The notes: a model not told the origin generated them from the sequence alone. 40,000 nt of DNA from Chrysomallon squamiferum (GCA_012295275.1 CM022678.1:6351059-6391058), one strand, 5' to 3'; positions 1 through 9,907 are shown, counted from the first letter of the stretch. Program-made: numbers and translations.

Positions 1-150
1 CTTAGAACTAAGTTAAGACGTTTTACTTCAAACTTCTACATAATAAATCTGTTATATACTGCATTATTTAATTGCTTATGAAATTTTAAAATGTTCCAGA
101 GTTTTGTATATAAACAATTTCAAAACATTAAAATGGTTAAAAATACTTAC

Positions 151-174
151 CCATAGTCGTGGAATAAGTACTTG
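151..174 (-). CDS. Gene B micro-exon, 24 nt (TSTYSTTM)
   Basis: It lies between acceptor TTTGTAG and donor GTAAGTATTT. In phase 1 it reads (A)CA then S-T-Y-S-T-T-M and ends in G. It is the last gene B exon in the window; the phase implies further exons to the left. Confidence 0.75.
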
Positions 175-652
175 CTACAAAAATACACATGTAGAATAAA
201 ATTATTAATCAGGTTAACAAAAACATTCAGAACCATTATACTAAAAAGAATATTTCACAAAATAGATGTAATTAACTTTCTAATTTTCCTGCATTATATA
301 TCAAATTATAACAAATGTCGATACAGCAGAATCTTAATAAAATTATTCGTTATTAATATTACTATATGGAATGTAAGAAATGTTACAAGTAACATGTTTT
401 AAAGAATATAATTTTAAATTCCATATTCTAAGAAACATTTCTTAAAACTGTAAGATTATTCAGCGTCTTGTATATATTACGATATCACATAAACGTTTTC
501 ATGTGATTTATTTTGGAAATTTATTTTATTGCCATATATAACTTCCAGTTAATGAACGTGATGTGTACTGCATTATTTAACTGATTATGAAATTTTAATA
601 TATATTATATATATAAATAATTTCATAAGATTAAAATTGTTTAAATACTTAC
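175..652 (-). other. Intron of gene B, no further feature seen
   Basis: AT-rich intron DNA. It contains the conserved block seen beside many exons (a GAATATT...ACATATT type motif and a TTTAATGTTTT-like stretch downstream of the donor), but no other intact exon. Confidence 0.5.
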
Positions 653-676
653 TTGGATACGAAGTTGCAGAAGATG
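653..676 (-). CDS. Gene B micro-exon, 24 nt (ASSATSYP)
   Basis: Acceptor TTCTTGCAG, donor GTAAGTATTT. Phase 1 reading after a G-ending exon is A-S-S-A-T-S-Y-P, ending in A. It is 6 nt longer than the 18-nt norm and still a multiple of three. Confidence 0.75.
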
Positions 677-883
677 CTGCAAGAAAATACAAATAGAATA
701 ATATTATTAATCAAACTGAGAAATATTAGACATATTGTTTCAGAAATGAGCTATAACAAAACCATTCACAAAATAGGAGTATCTAAATTTATTTGCTGCT
801 TTATATATCTAATAATTAATCTATTTATCCACATGTATATACTACTACTACTACTACTAATACTAATACTAATAATAATCTAC

Positions 884-901
884 CTGATGTTCCTGATGAA
901 C
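884..901 (-). pseudogene. Micro-exon with lost acceptor (possible 9-nt exon)
   Basis: GTTCATCAGGAACATCAG is followed by GTAGATTATT. The base pair before the exon is GG instead of AG. An internal CAG nine bases in could act as acceptor and leave the in-frame 9-mer GAACATCAG (884-892). Confidence 0.5.
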
Positions 902-1343
902 CCCAAAAAGTAATAATAATAAAGTAAATACATTTGGCATAAATGCAATTACATGAAAAGTAAAAACTGATAAAAATAACACACTTTAAAATGTCCACCA
1001 CAGAAACCAGTGAGCATACAAGCAACAGTTATCCAAATTGCATATCCCTAATTAATCATGTAATTTTATTGTGCATTACTTTGTTTTGTATAATTTCAAG
1101 CCTATAAATTTCATTTGATTATTTACTGAAATAGTACTATCTAGAAGTTACTACGATAAAATATGAAATTATAAAACGACTGACCAACTTGACGAATATT
1201 AGATATTTTCTTAGAATTAAGCAACAACAAAACCTTTCTAAGAAACGGTCAGTTATCTATATATCAATCAATATGTCTGTCTATCTCTCTGTCTGTCTGT
1301 CCATTTATATTTGTAGTCTTTATTGTTTCGCACGCAGACATGC

Positions 1344-1345
<2 letters not shown>

Positions 1346-1441
<96 letters not shown>

Positions 1442-1443
1442 TA
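1346..1443. repeat. Self-complementary (AAT)n/(ATT)n block
   Basis: A run of AAT triplets switches to ATT triplets near 1384, giving a nearly perfect inverted repeat directly next to the donor of the exon at 1445. Poly-Asn and poly-Tyr readings here are artefacts of the repeat. Confidence 0.85.
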
Positions 1444-1444
1444 C

Positions 1445-1462
1445 CTGTTGACCATGAGGAAA
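1445..1462 (-). CDS. Gene B micro-exon, 18 nt (FSSWST)
   Basis: TTTCCTCATGGTCAACAG, acceptor TTATTCAG, donor GTAAATAATA. After a T-ending exon it reads F-S-S-W-S-T and ends in G. The Trp is unusual in this composition. Confidence 0.75.
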
Positions 1463-1868
1463 CTGAATAAAAAAAAAAATAAAAAAAATGATAAACATTA
1501 ATTATGGCTGGCTAATAATAATAATAATAAAAAATTTATTTAGTAAATATTATAATATCAAATGTAAATATTGTTAAAGCAAATAGTACTCTTCAAAGAA
1601 GAGGAGTGTAAGTAATAATCACTTCAATTATATATGTTAATAAATCATGTAATTTATTGTAAATTTCTATGCAACTTCAAGACAATGCAAATAATTTAAT
1701 GGCTGACTAAAAATTACTATCAAAGAAATAGAAAAAATAATATTATTAATGAAACAGGAATACTAATCATATTATGTTAGAAATCAGCAACAATAAATCG
1801 GTTATTAAACTATCTTTGTATATATATATATTTTTTTTCTTCTTCTTCTTTTTATAACTATAACTTAC

Positions 1869-1886
1869 ATGATGTTCTAGATGAAC
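1869..1886 (-). CDS. Gene B micro-exon, 18 nt (SSSRTS)
   Basis: GTTCATCTAGAACATCAT, acceptor CTTTTCAG, donor GTAAGTTATA. Phase 1 reads S-S-S-R-T-S after an A-ending exon and ends in T. TAG falls out of frame here. Confidence 0.78.
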
Positions 1887-2278
1887 CTGAAAAGATAAAA
1901 TAACAATAAATATAATCAGATGAAATATAAAAATTGTTTAAAAAGTATTAAATATAAATATATTTATATGAAGAAAAAATTAGAAAAAAAAAGAGAAAGG
2001 ATTAAACTTCAGAGATGAGAGGTGTAAGAAATGTTTATTGTTTTTGTTTTGATTTCCCTATCTTAATTTAATCAGGTAATTTTATTGTGTATTTAGATTT
2101 TTATGTAATTTCGATAATATAAACTTTGTTTAATTCAACATAATTTTTTTTTTTTTTATTTTTTTTTTTTTTTTAAAGTATTATTCAACTTTACGAATAT
2201 TTAAGATATTTTGTTAGAACTAAGCAACAAAACAACAACCACGACGACAACAACAACAAATAAATAAATTAAACTTAC

Positions 2279-2296
2279 CTGTTGTTCCTGACGAAA
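2279..2296 (-). pseudogene. Micro-exon with lost acceptor (possible 9-nt exon)
   Basis: TTTCGTCAGGAACAACAG has a good donor GTAAGTTTAA, but the expected acceptor AG is TG. The internal CAG would leave the in-frame 9-mer GAACAACAG (2279-2287), reading R-T-T after an A-ending exon. Confidence 0.5.
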
Positions 2297-2769
2297 CAAA
2301 AATAAATAAATAAATAAAATTAAAAAAATATTACTTTAAAATAAGCTGATTCACTATCAGTATAATAAATTTGATGAACATTTTTAAGAAAAATACCTGA
2401 TGGTTATTAGTAACTTTATTTTCAATTCTATATCTTAATGTATATTAATGTATCTTATTATATTTTAGACTTTTATATAATTTCAAGACTATAAGCATTA
2501 ATTATTTACTGAAATAAGGCTTTCAAGAAGTTATTACAATAGAATAAGAAATAATAAAATTATTAATAAACATGACGGATATTAAAGATATTTTATTAGA
2601 ACCAAGCAAGAACAAAACCATTTTAAGGAAATACTATCTATCTATCTTTCTATCTATCTATCTCTCTCTATCTATCTATCTATATTTGTTGTCGTTATTG
2701 CTTGAAGCATATATACACACACATACACACATGTTTAAAATAATAATAATATAAATAATTATGATTTAC

Positions 2770-2787
2770 TTGTTGTTGGCGATGAAC
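2770..2787 (-). CDS. Gene B micro-exon, 18 nt (SSSPTT)
   Basis: GTTCATCGCCAACAACAA, acceptor TTCCCCAG, donor GTAAATCATA. Reads S-S-S-P-T-T after the A-ending exon at 3285 and ends in A. Confidence 0.78.
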
Positions 2788-3284
2788 CTGGGGAAAACAA
2801 AAATAGTTGCAAAATAAATTCATTCAGGATAAATATAATTACATGAAAAGTAAAAACTGTTAAAATAATTTATTTAATTTGATAAAAAGTAGTTTAATAT
2901 TTTTATTTTTAATTGCATTTCTTATTTAATCATGTAATTGTATTGTGCTTTAGAGTTTTATATAATTTAAAGATTATAAAATTTGATTAATTATTTATTG
3001 GAATCATTTGTTTAGAGGTTACCATAACAGAATAAGAAATAATAAAATTATTAATCAACGTCGAATATTAAACATCTTTCATTAGAACTAAGCAACAACA
3101 AAATAAGCCAGTATAAACAAACAGTAACATTCAGAAAACAAATGCATGCATATCTGATATTTAGTTCCTTTGTAATATCATCACAGAGAGGTGCTGAATT
3201 TTATATCATTCATTGTTTATAAAATTCACCGTATTTTATTATGAAAAAATTCTAAAGATATTAAAAAAATGTTTAAATGCTTAC

Positions 3285-3308
3285 TCAGAGGCGAACTACC
3301 AGTAGTTG
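3285..3308 (-). CDS. Gene B micro-exon, 24 nt (ATTGSSPL)
   Basis: Acceptor TTCTTGTAG, donor GTAAGCATTT. Phase 1 reads A-T-T-G-S-S-P-L after a G-ending exon and ends in A. Confidence 0.77.
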   Translation of the reverse strand, partial: QLLVVRL

Positions 3309-3454
3309 CTACAAGAAAATAAAAACAGAATAAAATTATCAATAAACTGATGAATATTAAGCATATTCAAAACGATTCAAAGAGAAAATTGGTGATTAGA
3401 CAACATAGGTTCATCTAATTTTGTATTCTTTTCCACTTTATATATCTAATGAAC

Positions 3455-3472
3455 CTGTTGATCTAGTAGAAG
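3455..3472 (-). pseudogene. Decayed micro-exon relic
   Basis: CTTCTACTAGATCAACAG resembles the exon at 7937, but the acceptor AG is gone and the donor has become GTTCAT. It is unlikely to be spliced. Confidence 0.5.
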
Positions 3473-4174
3473 GAAAATATAAATATCTAATAAAAGTATT
3501 CACTATAAATATATATTAATATAAAAAGAAAAATTTAAAACAAAATTGTAAATGACATGCCTTAAATAATTTTACTTTAAAATCCATATTCAGAGAAACA
3601 TACTTAAATTTTATTATTGTATAAGCCACAACAAAATGAATCTAAGCAATGCAAGAAAATGTAGAAACTAACAACAGAAAATAAAAACGGTAACTTTCAT
3701 ACAGTGATAACGAGTAATTCTGTTTAATAACGTTAATTATCAATAGAAGCATGGTCATTTATATCAGTATGATCGAGAACAAAATGTGAATGAGTGATTT
3801 ATTTTAAAGTACTAATAAATAAAATAAAATAAAATAAATACTTATTGAAAACATATATCTGTCGAAATTTATTTTGTTGTCATTTATCGTTGAATAAATA
3901 AGTAAAATAGCTGCCAAACCATATGTCATTCAGTGTTTATATAAAATTTTTTTTACCATATTATCGTATGTAATTAATGAAAGAATTCTATTTTATCAGT
4001 TATTTCACTGAAACCTTAAAAATGAAGAAAAGGGAAGCTTCATTTTTGTGGATGCTGGAAAAAATATAAAGATTTTCTTAAAACTAACATAATGGGGGTT
4101 TTTGGAGTTTTTTTTTTTTTTTTTTTGGAGTTTTATATATAAATAATATGACATAACATTGTTTAAATATTTAC

Positions 4175-4192
4175 CGGAAATACCGGAAGATG
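4175..4192 (-). CDS. Gene B micro-exon, 18 nt (ASSGIS)
   Basis: CATCTTCCGGTATTTCCG, acceptor TATTGTAG, donor GTAAATATTT. Reads A-S-S-G-I-S after a G-ending exon and ends in G. Confidence 0.77.
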
Positions 4193-4334
4193 CTACAATA
4201 AAATACAAATAGAATAAAATTATTACTCAAACTGAGGAATATTAAACATATTAAATTTCAGAAAGGAGTTATAAGGAAATCATTTACATAACAGATGTAT
4301 CTAACTTGTATTCTTTGCTGCTTTATTTCTTGTA

Positions 4335-4365
4335 TGATGATGATGATGATGATGATGATAATAAT
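4335..4365. repeat. (GAT)n microsatellite
   Basis: Tandem ATG/GAT triplets immediately downstream (minus sense) of the donor of the exon at 4373. Confidence 0.8.
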
Positions 4366-4372
4366 GACATAC

Positions 4373-4390
4373 CTGTTGATCCTGACGAAA
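4373..4390 (-). CDS. Gene B micro-exon, 18 nt (FSSGST)
   Basis: TTTCGTCAGGATCAACAG, acceptor TTTTTTAG, donor GTATGTCATT. Reads F-S-S-G-S-T after a T-ending exon. It also contains the internal CAG seen in the two acceptor-less relatives at 884 and 2279. Confidence 0.77.
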
Positions 4391-4667
4391 CTAAAAAAAA
4401 AGAAGAAAAAAAGATTTTAAGTATTAATCATAAATACATTTATTCATTTGTTATTCAGAAAATACACATACATGTATAATAAAAACAACAACAACAATAA
4501 CAGCAATACAGTTAATTAAATATTATCATATGAGATGTTAAAATAATTTTTTTTTAAATTACTCGATTCTTAATAAGGATTATTAAGACACATATATCTA
4601 TCTTTGTATTTTTTATTTATTTTATTATTATTATTATTTCTTTTTATTTTTATATTTAATAACTTAC

Positions 4668-4685
4668 ATGATGTTGGAGATGAAC
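4668..4685 (-). CDS. Gene B micro-exon, 18 nt (GSSPTS)
   Basis: GTTCATCTCCAACATCAT, acceptor CTTTTTCAG, donor GTAAGTTATT. Identical to the exons at 6008, 6731 and 7435. Reads G-S-S-P-T-S after a G-ending exon and ends in T. Confidence 0.8.
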
Positions 4686-5017
4686 CTGAAAAAGGAAAAA
4701 TAACAATAAATATAGTCATATGAAATGTAAAAAGTATTAAAAATTTGAATTTTTCTTTCTTTCTAACAAAAAATAAAATAAAAATTGAAACAGATAAAGA
4801 AGAGATGTATAAACAATATTACTTTATAGAATGTGTTTGTATTTTAGATTTATAAATATATATTTAGAATAAAATTATTACTCAAACTGAGGAATATTAA
4901 ACATATTAAATTTCAGAAAGGAGTTATAACGAAATCATTCACAGAACAGATGTATCTTACTTGTATTCTTTGCTGCTTTATATATGTAATAATTAACCTG
5001 TTGATATTCATGTATGT

Positions 5018-5033
5018 AATAATAATAATAATA

Positions 5034-5065
<32 letters not shown>

Positions 5066-5184
5066 AATAATAATAATAATAATGATGATGATGATGATAA
5101 TAATAATAAAATAATAATAATAATAATGATGATGATGATGATGATGATGATGATAATAATAATAATAATGATAATAATAATTAT
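5018..5184. repeat. Compound (AAT)n/(GAT)n microsatellite
   Basis: Alternating blocks of AAT and GAT triplets inside a gene B intron. Long Ile/Leu/Ser readings across it are repeat artefacts. Confidence 0.85.
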
Positions 5185-5194
5185 CATAATGTAC

Positions 5195-5212
5195 CTGATA
5201 TTCTCGATGAAC
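5195..5212 (-). pseudogene. Micro-exon with destroyed acceptor
   Basis: GTTCATCGAGAATATCAG has donor GTACATTATG, but the acceptor AG has become AC. It is otherwise related to the GTTCATC exon class. No in-frame rescue acceptor is evident. Confidence 0.5.
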
Positions 5213-5592
5213 GTTAAAAAAATAAATAATAATAAAATAAATATAACTGCATGAAAACTAAAAATTATATACTTTAAAGAAGAGAAGTATAAGTAATTTA
5301 TTTTGAAACGCATATCTTAATTAATCATGTCATTTTATTGTGTTTTAGATTTTTATATAATTTCCAGACTTTAAACATTATTTAATTCTTTAGTGAAATA
5401 ATGCTGTCTGGAAGTGACCACAATAGAATATGAAATTCTAAAGTTATTAATCAACTTGACGAATATTAAAGATATTTGATTAGAACAAAGCAATTACAAA
5501 ACCTTTCTGACAACAGGTTACTTATCTATATATCAATTAATATATCTGTCTGTCTCTCTATCTATCTGTCTATCTGTAGTCTTTATCGCTTG

Positions 5593-5593
<1 letters not shown>

Positions 5594-5652
<59 letters not shown>
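5594..5652. repeat. (AAT)n microsatellite
   Basis: About twenty AAT triplets in the 5.5-kb unit. The same site carries much shorter tracts in the two sister units (near 6372 and 7096). Confidence 0.85.
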
Positions 5653-5695
5653 CATAATAAAATAATAAAAATAATAACAAAAAATAATAATATAC

Positions 5696-5713
5696 CCTTT
5701 GTCCCTGTCGAAT
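5696..5713 (-). CDS. Gene B micro-exon, 18 nt (YSTGTK)
   Basis: ATTCGACAGGGACAAAGG, acceptor TTTTTAG, donor GTATATTATT. Reads Y-S-T-G-T-K after a T-ending exon and ends in G. Diverged sister of the exons at 6403 and 7116. Confidence 0.75.
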
Positions 5714-6007
5714 CTAAAAAAAGAAAAAAGAAAAAAAAAAGGATTTAAAAAAGGATTTAATAATAAAATAAATGTATTTGTTATTTATTCAGAAAATACA
5801 GACATGTATATAATAATAATAATAATAATAACAACAGCAGCAACAACAGTAATACATTTATTTAGTGTAAATATTATTATATGAAATGTAAAAACAGTTT
5901 AAAAAATAGCTCGTTTCTTAGAAAGGATTATTAAGATACGTATATCTATTTTTATATTTCTTATTTTTTTTATCATTATTATTATTTTTAAATATCTAAT
6001 AACTTAC

Positions 6008-6025
6008 ATGATGTTGGAGATGAAC
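6008..6025 (-). CDS. Gene B micro-exon, 18 nt (GSSPTS)
   Basis: GTTCATCTCCAACATCAT, acceptor TTTTTCAG, donor GTAAGTTATT. Reads G-S-S-P-T-S and ends in T. Confidence 0.8.
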
Positions 6026-6402
6026 CTGAAAAAGGTAAAATAACAATAAATATAGTCATATGAAATGTAAAAGTGTTACAAAGAAGAGAGGTATAAATAA
6101 TATTACTTTTTAGAATTTCTTTGTGTTTTAGATTTATATATAATTTCAATACAGTAAACATTATTTAAACATTTTCTGGAAGATGGTACACAACAAGACA
6201 CTAATGGTATAACAAACATAAAATGAAATTATGAATCAAACTGAGGAATATTAAAGATATTTTATTAGAACAAAGCATTACAAAACCTTTCTGAGAATAG
6301 GTTACTTATCTATATATCAATCAATATATCTGTCTATCTGTCTATTAATATCTGTAGTCTTTATCGCTTGTATAATAATAATAATAATAAATAATAATAT
6401 AC

Positions 6403-6420
6403 CTGTTGACCCTGTCGAAA
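6403..6420 (-). CDS. Gene B micro-exon, 18 nt (FSTGST)
   Basis: TTTCGACAGGGTCAACAG, acceptor CGTTTCAG, donor GTATATTATT. Reads F-S-T-G-S-T after a T-ending exon and ends in G. Confidence 0.8.
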
Positions 6421-6730
6421 CTGAAACGAAAGAAAAAAGAAAAAAAAAAGATTTAAAAAAGGATTTAATCATAAAATAAATGTATTTATTATTTATTCAG
6501 AAAATACAGACATGTATAATAATAATAATAATAATAATAACAACAACAACAGCAACAACAGTAATACATTTATTTAGTGTATATATTATTATATGAAATG
6601 TAAAAACAGTTTAAAAAATAGCTCGTTTCTTAGAAAGGATTATTAAGATACGTATATCTATTTTTATATTTCTTATTTGTTTTATTTTTTTTTTAACATT
6701 ATTATTATTTTTAAATATCTAATAACTTAC

Positions 6731-6748
6731 ATGATGTTGGAGATGAAC
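6731..6748 (-). CDS. Gene B micro-exon, 18 nt (GSSPTS)
   Basis: GTTCATCTCCAACATCAT, acceptor TTTTTCAG, donor GTAAGTTATT. Same sequence and boundaries as its sisters at 6008 and 7435. Confidence 0.8.
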
Positions 6749-7115
6749 CTGAAAAAGGTAAAATAACAATAAATATAGTCATATGAAATGTAAAAGTGTT
6801 AAAAAGATGAGAGGTATAAATAATATTACTTTTTAGAATTTCTTTGTGTTTTAGATTTATATATAATTTCAATACAGTAAACATTATTTAAACATTTTCT
6901 GGAAGATGGTACACAACAAGACACTAATGGTATAACAAACATAAAATGAAATTATGAATCAAATTGAGGAATATTAAAGATATTTTATTAGAACAAAGCA
7001 TTACAAAACCTTTCTGAGAATAGGTTCCTTATCTATATATCAATCAATATATCTGTCTATCTGTCTATTAATATCTGTAGTCTTTATCGCTGGTATAATA
7101 ATAATAATAATATAC

Positions 7116-7133
7116 CTGTTGACCCTGTCGAAA
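7116..7133 (-). CDS. Gene B micro-exon, 18 nt (FSTGST)
   Basis: TTTCGACAGGGTCAACAG, acceptor CGTTTTAG, donor GTATATTATT. Identical to the exon at 6403 except for the acceptor context. Confidence 0.8.
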
Positions 7134-7434
7134 CTAAAACGAAAAAAAAAAAAAAAAATTTAAAAAAGGATTTAATCATAAAATAAATTTATTTATTATT
7201 TATTCAGAAAATACAGACATGTATATAATAATAATAATAATAATAATAACAACAACAAACAACAGTAATACATTTATTTAGTGTATATAATATTATATGA
7301 AATGTAAAAACCGTTTAAAAAATAGCTCGTTTCTTAGAAAGGATTATTAAGATACGTATATCTATTTTTACGTATTTCTTATTTGTTTTATTTTTTTAAT
7401 TATTATTATTACTTTTATATATCTAATAACTTAC

Positions 7435-7452
7435 ATGATGTTGGAGATGAAC
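7435..7452 (-). CDS. Gene B micro-exon, 18 nt (GSSPTS)
   Basis: GTTCATCTCCAACATCAT, acceptor TTTTTCAG, donor GTAAGTTATT. First of the three tandem units in transcript order; follows the exon at 7937. Confidence 0.8.
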
Positions 7453-7752
7453 CTGAAAAAGGTAAAATAACAATAAATATAGTCATATGAAATGTAAAAG
7501 TGTTACAAAGAAGAGAGGTATAAATAATATTACTTTTTAGAATTTCTTTGTGTTTTAGATTTATATATAATTTCAATACAGTAAAAATTATTTAAACATT
7601 TTCTGGAAGATGGTACACAACAAGACACTAATAGTATAACAAACATAAAATGAAATTATGAATCAAATTGAGGAATATTAAATATATTTTATTATAAATA
7701 AGCAAAAAAAATGTCTTTGATAAAAACTAATAAAAATTGTTTATGTATTTAC

Positions 7753-7776
7753 TGGACGACAACTAACCACATTTTC
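7753..7776 (-). pseudogene. 24-nt exon with in-frame stop (poison-like), gene B
   Basis: Acceptor TTTTGATAG and donor GTAAATACAT are intact, but in phase 1 the fifth codon is TAG. The homologous exon of gene A (37431-37454) has TAA at the same codon. It is either a decayed exon skipped in both genes or a premature-termination exon. Confidence 0.55.
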
Positions 7777-7936
7777 CTATCAAAAGAAAAAAAAAAAAAA
7801 AAAAAAAAAAAACAGTTCAGTTGAGGAATATTAAACATATTTTAGTAGAAATAGGCAAAAATAAAACGACTCAAAGAAAAGGTTATTCAATATCTTATTT
7901 TTGTATTTTTATTGCTTTTTACGTTTAATCATTTAC

Positions 7937-7954
7937 CTGTTGCTCCAGTAGAAC
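7937..7954 (-). CDS. Gene B micro-exon, 18 nt (SSTGAT)
   Basis: GTTCTACTGGAGCAACAG, acceptor ATTTTTAG, donor GTAAATGATT. Reads S-S-T-G-A-T after the A-ending exon at 8945. The corresponding site in gene A (near 37594) has lost most of the exon and its acceptor. Confidence 0.77.
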
Positions 7955-8089
7955 CTAAAAATATAAAATAAAATTTGTCACTATAAATATAATTATATGA
8001 AATGTAAAAATTGTAAAAAAAACAACCCAGTAAACTTTGAGGAAGAAAATCATAATTAATATTTTATTTTGAATTGAATATATAAGAAA

Positions 8090-8938
8090 CGCTTCATAAG
8101 TTTTAAGGTCAATCTGTTATTTCATAGCTTATTATTCTGTATCTCTGTGTCACTGTATGTGTCTTTGTGTGGAAATTTGCTTGAAATTCGAAAACTTTAA
8201 AGACAATAAAATAAAAATAAAATAAAAAGTTCTTTTTTCATTTTTTTCTTCTTTTTTTCTTACACCAATGAATATAATAAATGGTATAATCAGATTTAGC
8301 AACTATATTTGATATTTTTATGTAAATTCACCAAAAAAAAAATACAGTTTATTGAATGAATATCATTTCTTGACTACAGTTATAAAATATATCGATTTTT
8401 ACTTTCCGAATTTTTGTTTCGGAAGATTTTAAATTTTTTGCCATCACTGATATAAAGTATTAAAGTTTTCTTTAGACTAAGATCCATAAAATGTTATGAC
8501 AGAAATAAACCAAAATGAAACTTTCTATTTTAGCTAAATGCATTTTACATTTACTAGAACAATACGAAATGCTGGCACTAAGTTCTAACATCATCAAGAA
8601 CAGTGTTTAAAGTCTACCATACCAGTCACTGACTTTAGAATGACCGAAACTTGATTTAGAGCTAATCAGACCAACATATCATTATGCAGATACAGTTATG
8701 CAGATTTTGAACGCAGTCATATCAGTATAATTATAATCTATTATTATTCTAAAAAGCAGGCACGCCATTAAAAAACATTTGTATGATTTCCATTGATTTC
8801 TGGCATTACTAAAACATTTAGAATCTTGCAAGTGATTTTAGTAAACATTACAGGTAAGATTCAAGGAAGAAGAAAGAAATCTGTGTAACAATTCTAACAC
8901 TTCCAACTATCAAGAGTTTGAAACAGTGATTTTGAAAT
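8090..8938 (-). other. Intron of gene B shared with gene A
   Basis: No exon seen. The stretch is a diverged duplicate of about 37.73-38.58 kb in gene A, recognisable throughout. It is part of the segmental duplication that produced the two genes. Confidence 0.65.
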
Positions 8939-8944
8939 ACTTAC

Positions 8945-8962
8945 TGCTTGAGAAAGCAGAAC
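8945..8962 (-). CDS. Gene B micro-exon, 18 nt (SSAFSS)
   Basis: GTTCTGCTTTCTCAAGCA, acceptor GTTTTTCAG, donor GTAAGTATTT. First exon after the signal exon of B, reading S-S-A-F-S-S. Gene A lacks it: the alignment of the two introns is interrupted by about 370 bp here. Confidence 0.75.
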
Positions 8963-9357
8963 CTGAAAAACAAACAAATAAATAAATAAATAAATAAATG
9001 AATAAAAATAAATAAAACCTTAATTTAGAGTCTTGATTCTGTAATACCATTTTGTAAATGTACTGATATATATATATATATATATATCTTTTGTATATTT
9101 TTCGCTGTTAATTAGAAGAAATTGTTTTTGTTATATATTCATGATTAAAGTGTTGTGTGTGTCAATAAAAATTGTCAGTTATTAATGATCAGTATCAGTA
9201 CTACAATCTATCATTATTTATCTTTACAATCATACATTTCCACTCAGTTTTAAGTAATTATTTTAAACACTACTCTTTTACGATCACATACATTTCAAAG
9301 ATTTTATTTTATATATATTTCTATTTTGTACTTAATATAAAACAAGTGAATATTTCA

Positions 9358-9408
<51 letters not shown>

Positions 9409-9455
9409 TATAATAATAATAATAATAATAATAGTAATAGTAATAATAAACAGGC
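9358..9455. repeat. (AAT)n microsatellite
   Basis: AAT triplets with TAT and AGT interruptions in the intron after the signal exon of gene B. The homologous tract of gene A is at 38641-38760. Confidence 0.85.
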
Positions 9456-9538
9456 AACAGATTCAATAGTTTATTAGCAAAATGGATTTTGTTGCGATCT
9501 CATAATGTTTTAATTTTAGTTTATTTTTAAAAGCTTAC

Positions 9539-9613
9539 TTGTTGCGAAGGTCATTGTGACAAGAAGGGCGACAACTAAAACAGCTTCATGCTTGCTATTT
9601 GTTATCTTTCTTT
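9539..9613 (-). pseudogene. Gene B exon 2: 5' UTR plus frameshifted signal peptide
   Basis: Acceptor ATTTTCAG at 9614-9621; ATG at 9587-9589; donor GTAAGCTTTT. Reads ATG AAG CTG TTT TAG, stop at codon 5. Gene A has one extra C after TTT and stays open. Restoring the register only for comparison, the rest aligns codon by codon with the gene A signal peptide and also ends one base into a codon, so the loss is a single-base event. Confidence 0.75.
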
Positions 9614-9619
9614 CTGAAA

Positions 9620-9621
<2 letters not shown>

Positions 9622-9683
<62 letters not shown>

Positions 9684-9782
9684 TAAAAGTGCTATCAGCA
9701 ATAATTGGTTTGAACAAAACTGTTTATATTTTAATGTTATTGTTTTATTTTTCAAAGATGAAAATAACCATTCAAACACACC

Positions 9783-9842
<60 letters not shown>

Positions 9843-9907
9843 TATACATATATACATTAAAATATAAACAATTTTGTTCAAACCAATTACTGCTGATAGC
9901 ACTTTTA

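Larger units (their letters stand above)
5480..7700 (-). repeat. Three tandem ~710-bp units, each with two micro-exons
   Basis: Exons recur at 7435/7116, 6731/6403 and 6008/5696 with spacings of 704-723 bp. The flanking intron is nearly identical, including a shared TCTGTCTATCTG block and an (AAT)n tract. Each unit holds one GSSPTS exon and one STGST-type exon, plus a relic of a third exon near 6170, 6890 and 7600. Confidence 0.85.
1..9589 (-). pseudogene. Gene B: tandem paralogue of gene A, 5' part only, signal exon frameshifted
   Basis: It has a duplicated promoter and 5' UTR exon (10.05-10.12 kb), a signal exon 9539-9589, then seventeen intact micro-exons of 18 or 24 nt down to 151. The gene continues beyond the left edge. 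Joined in phase 1 the micro-exons read through without a stop as Ser/Thr/Gly/Pro-rich hexa- and octapeptides such as GSSPTS and FSTGST. The signal exon lacks one base relative to gene A and reads M-K-L-F-stop, so translation from this ATG would fail. Intact splice sites and an open downstream frame suggest recent loss, a polymorphism or a sequencing indel rather than an old pseudogene. No 3' end lies in the window. Confidence 0.6.

Noticed and set aside
8851-8858. Plus-strand CAGGTAAG donor-like sites (also 37103-37110)
   Set aside because: No acceptor, open frame or counterpart on that strand, and the paralogous position is not conserved. Probably chance.
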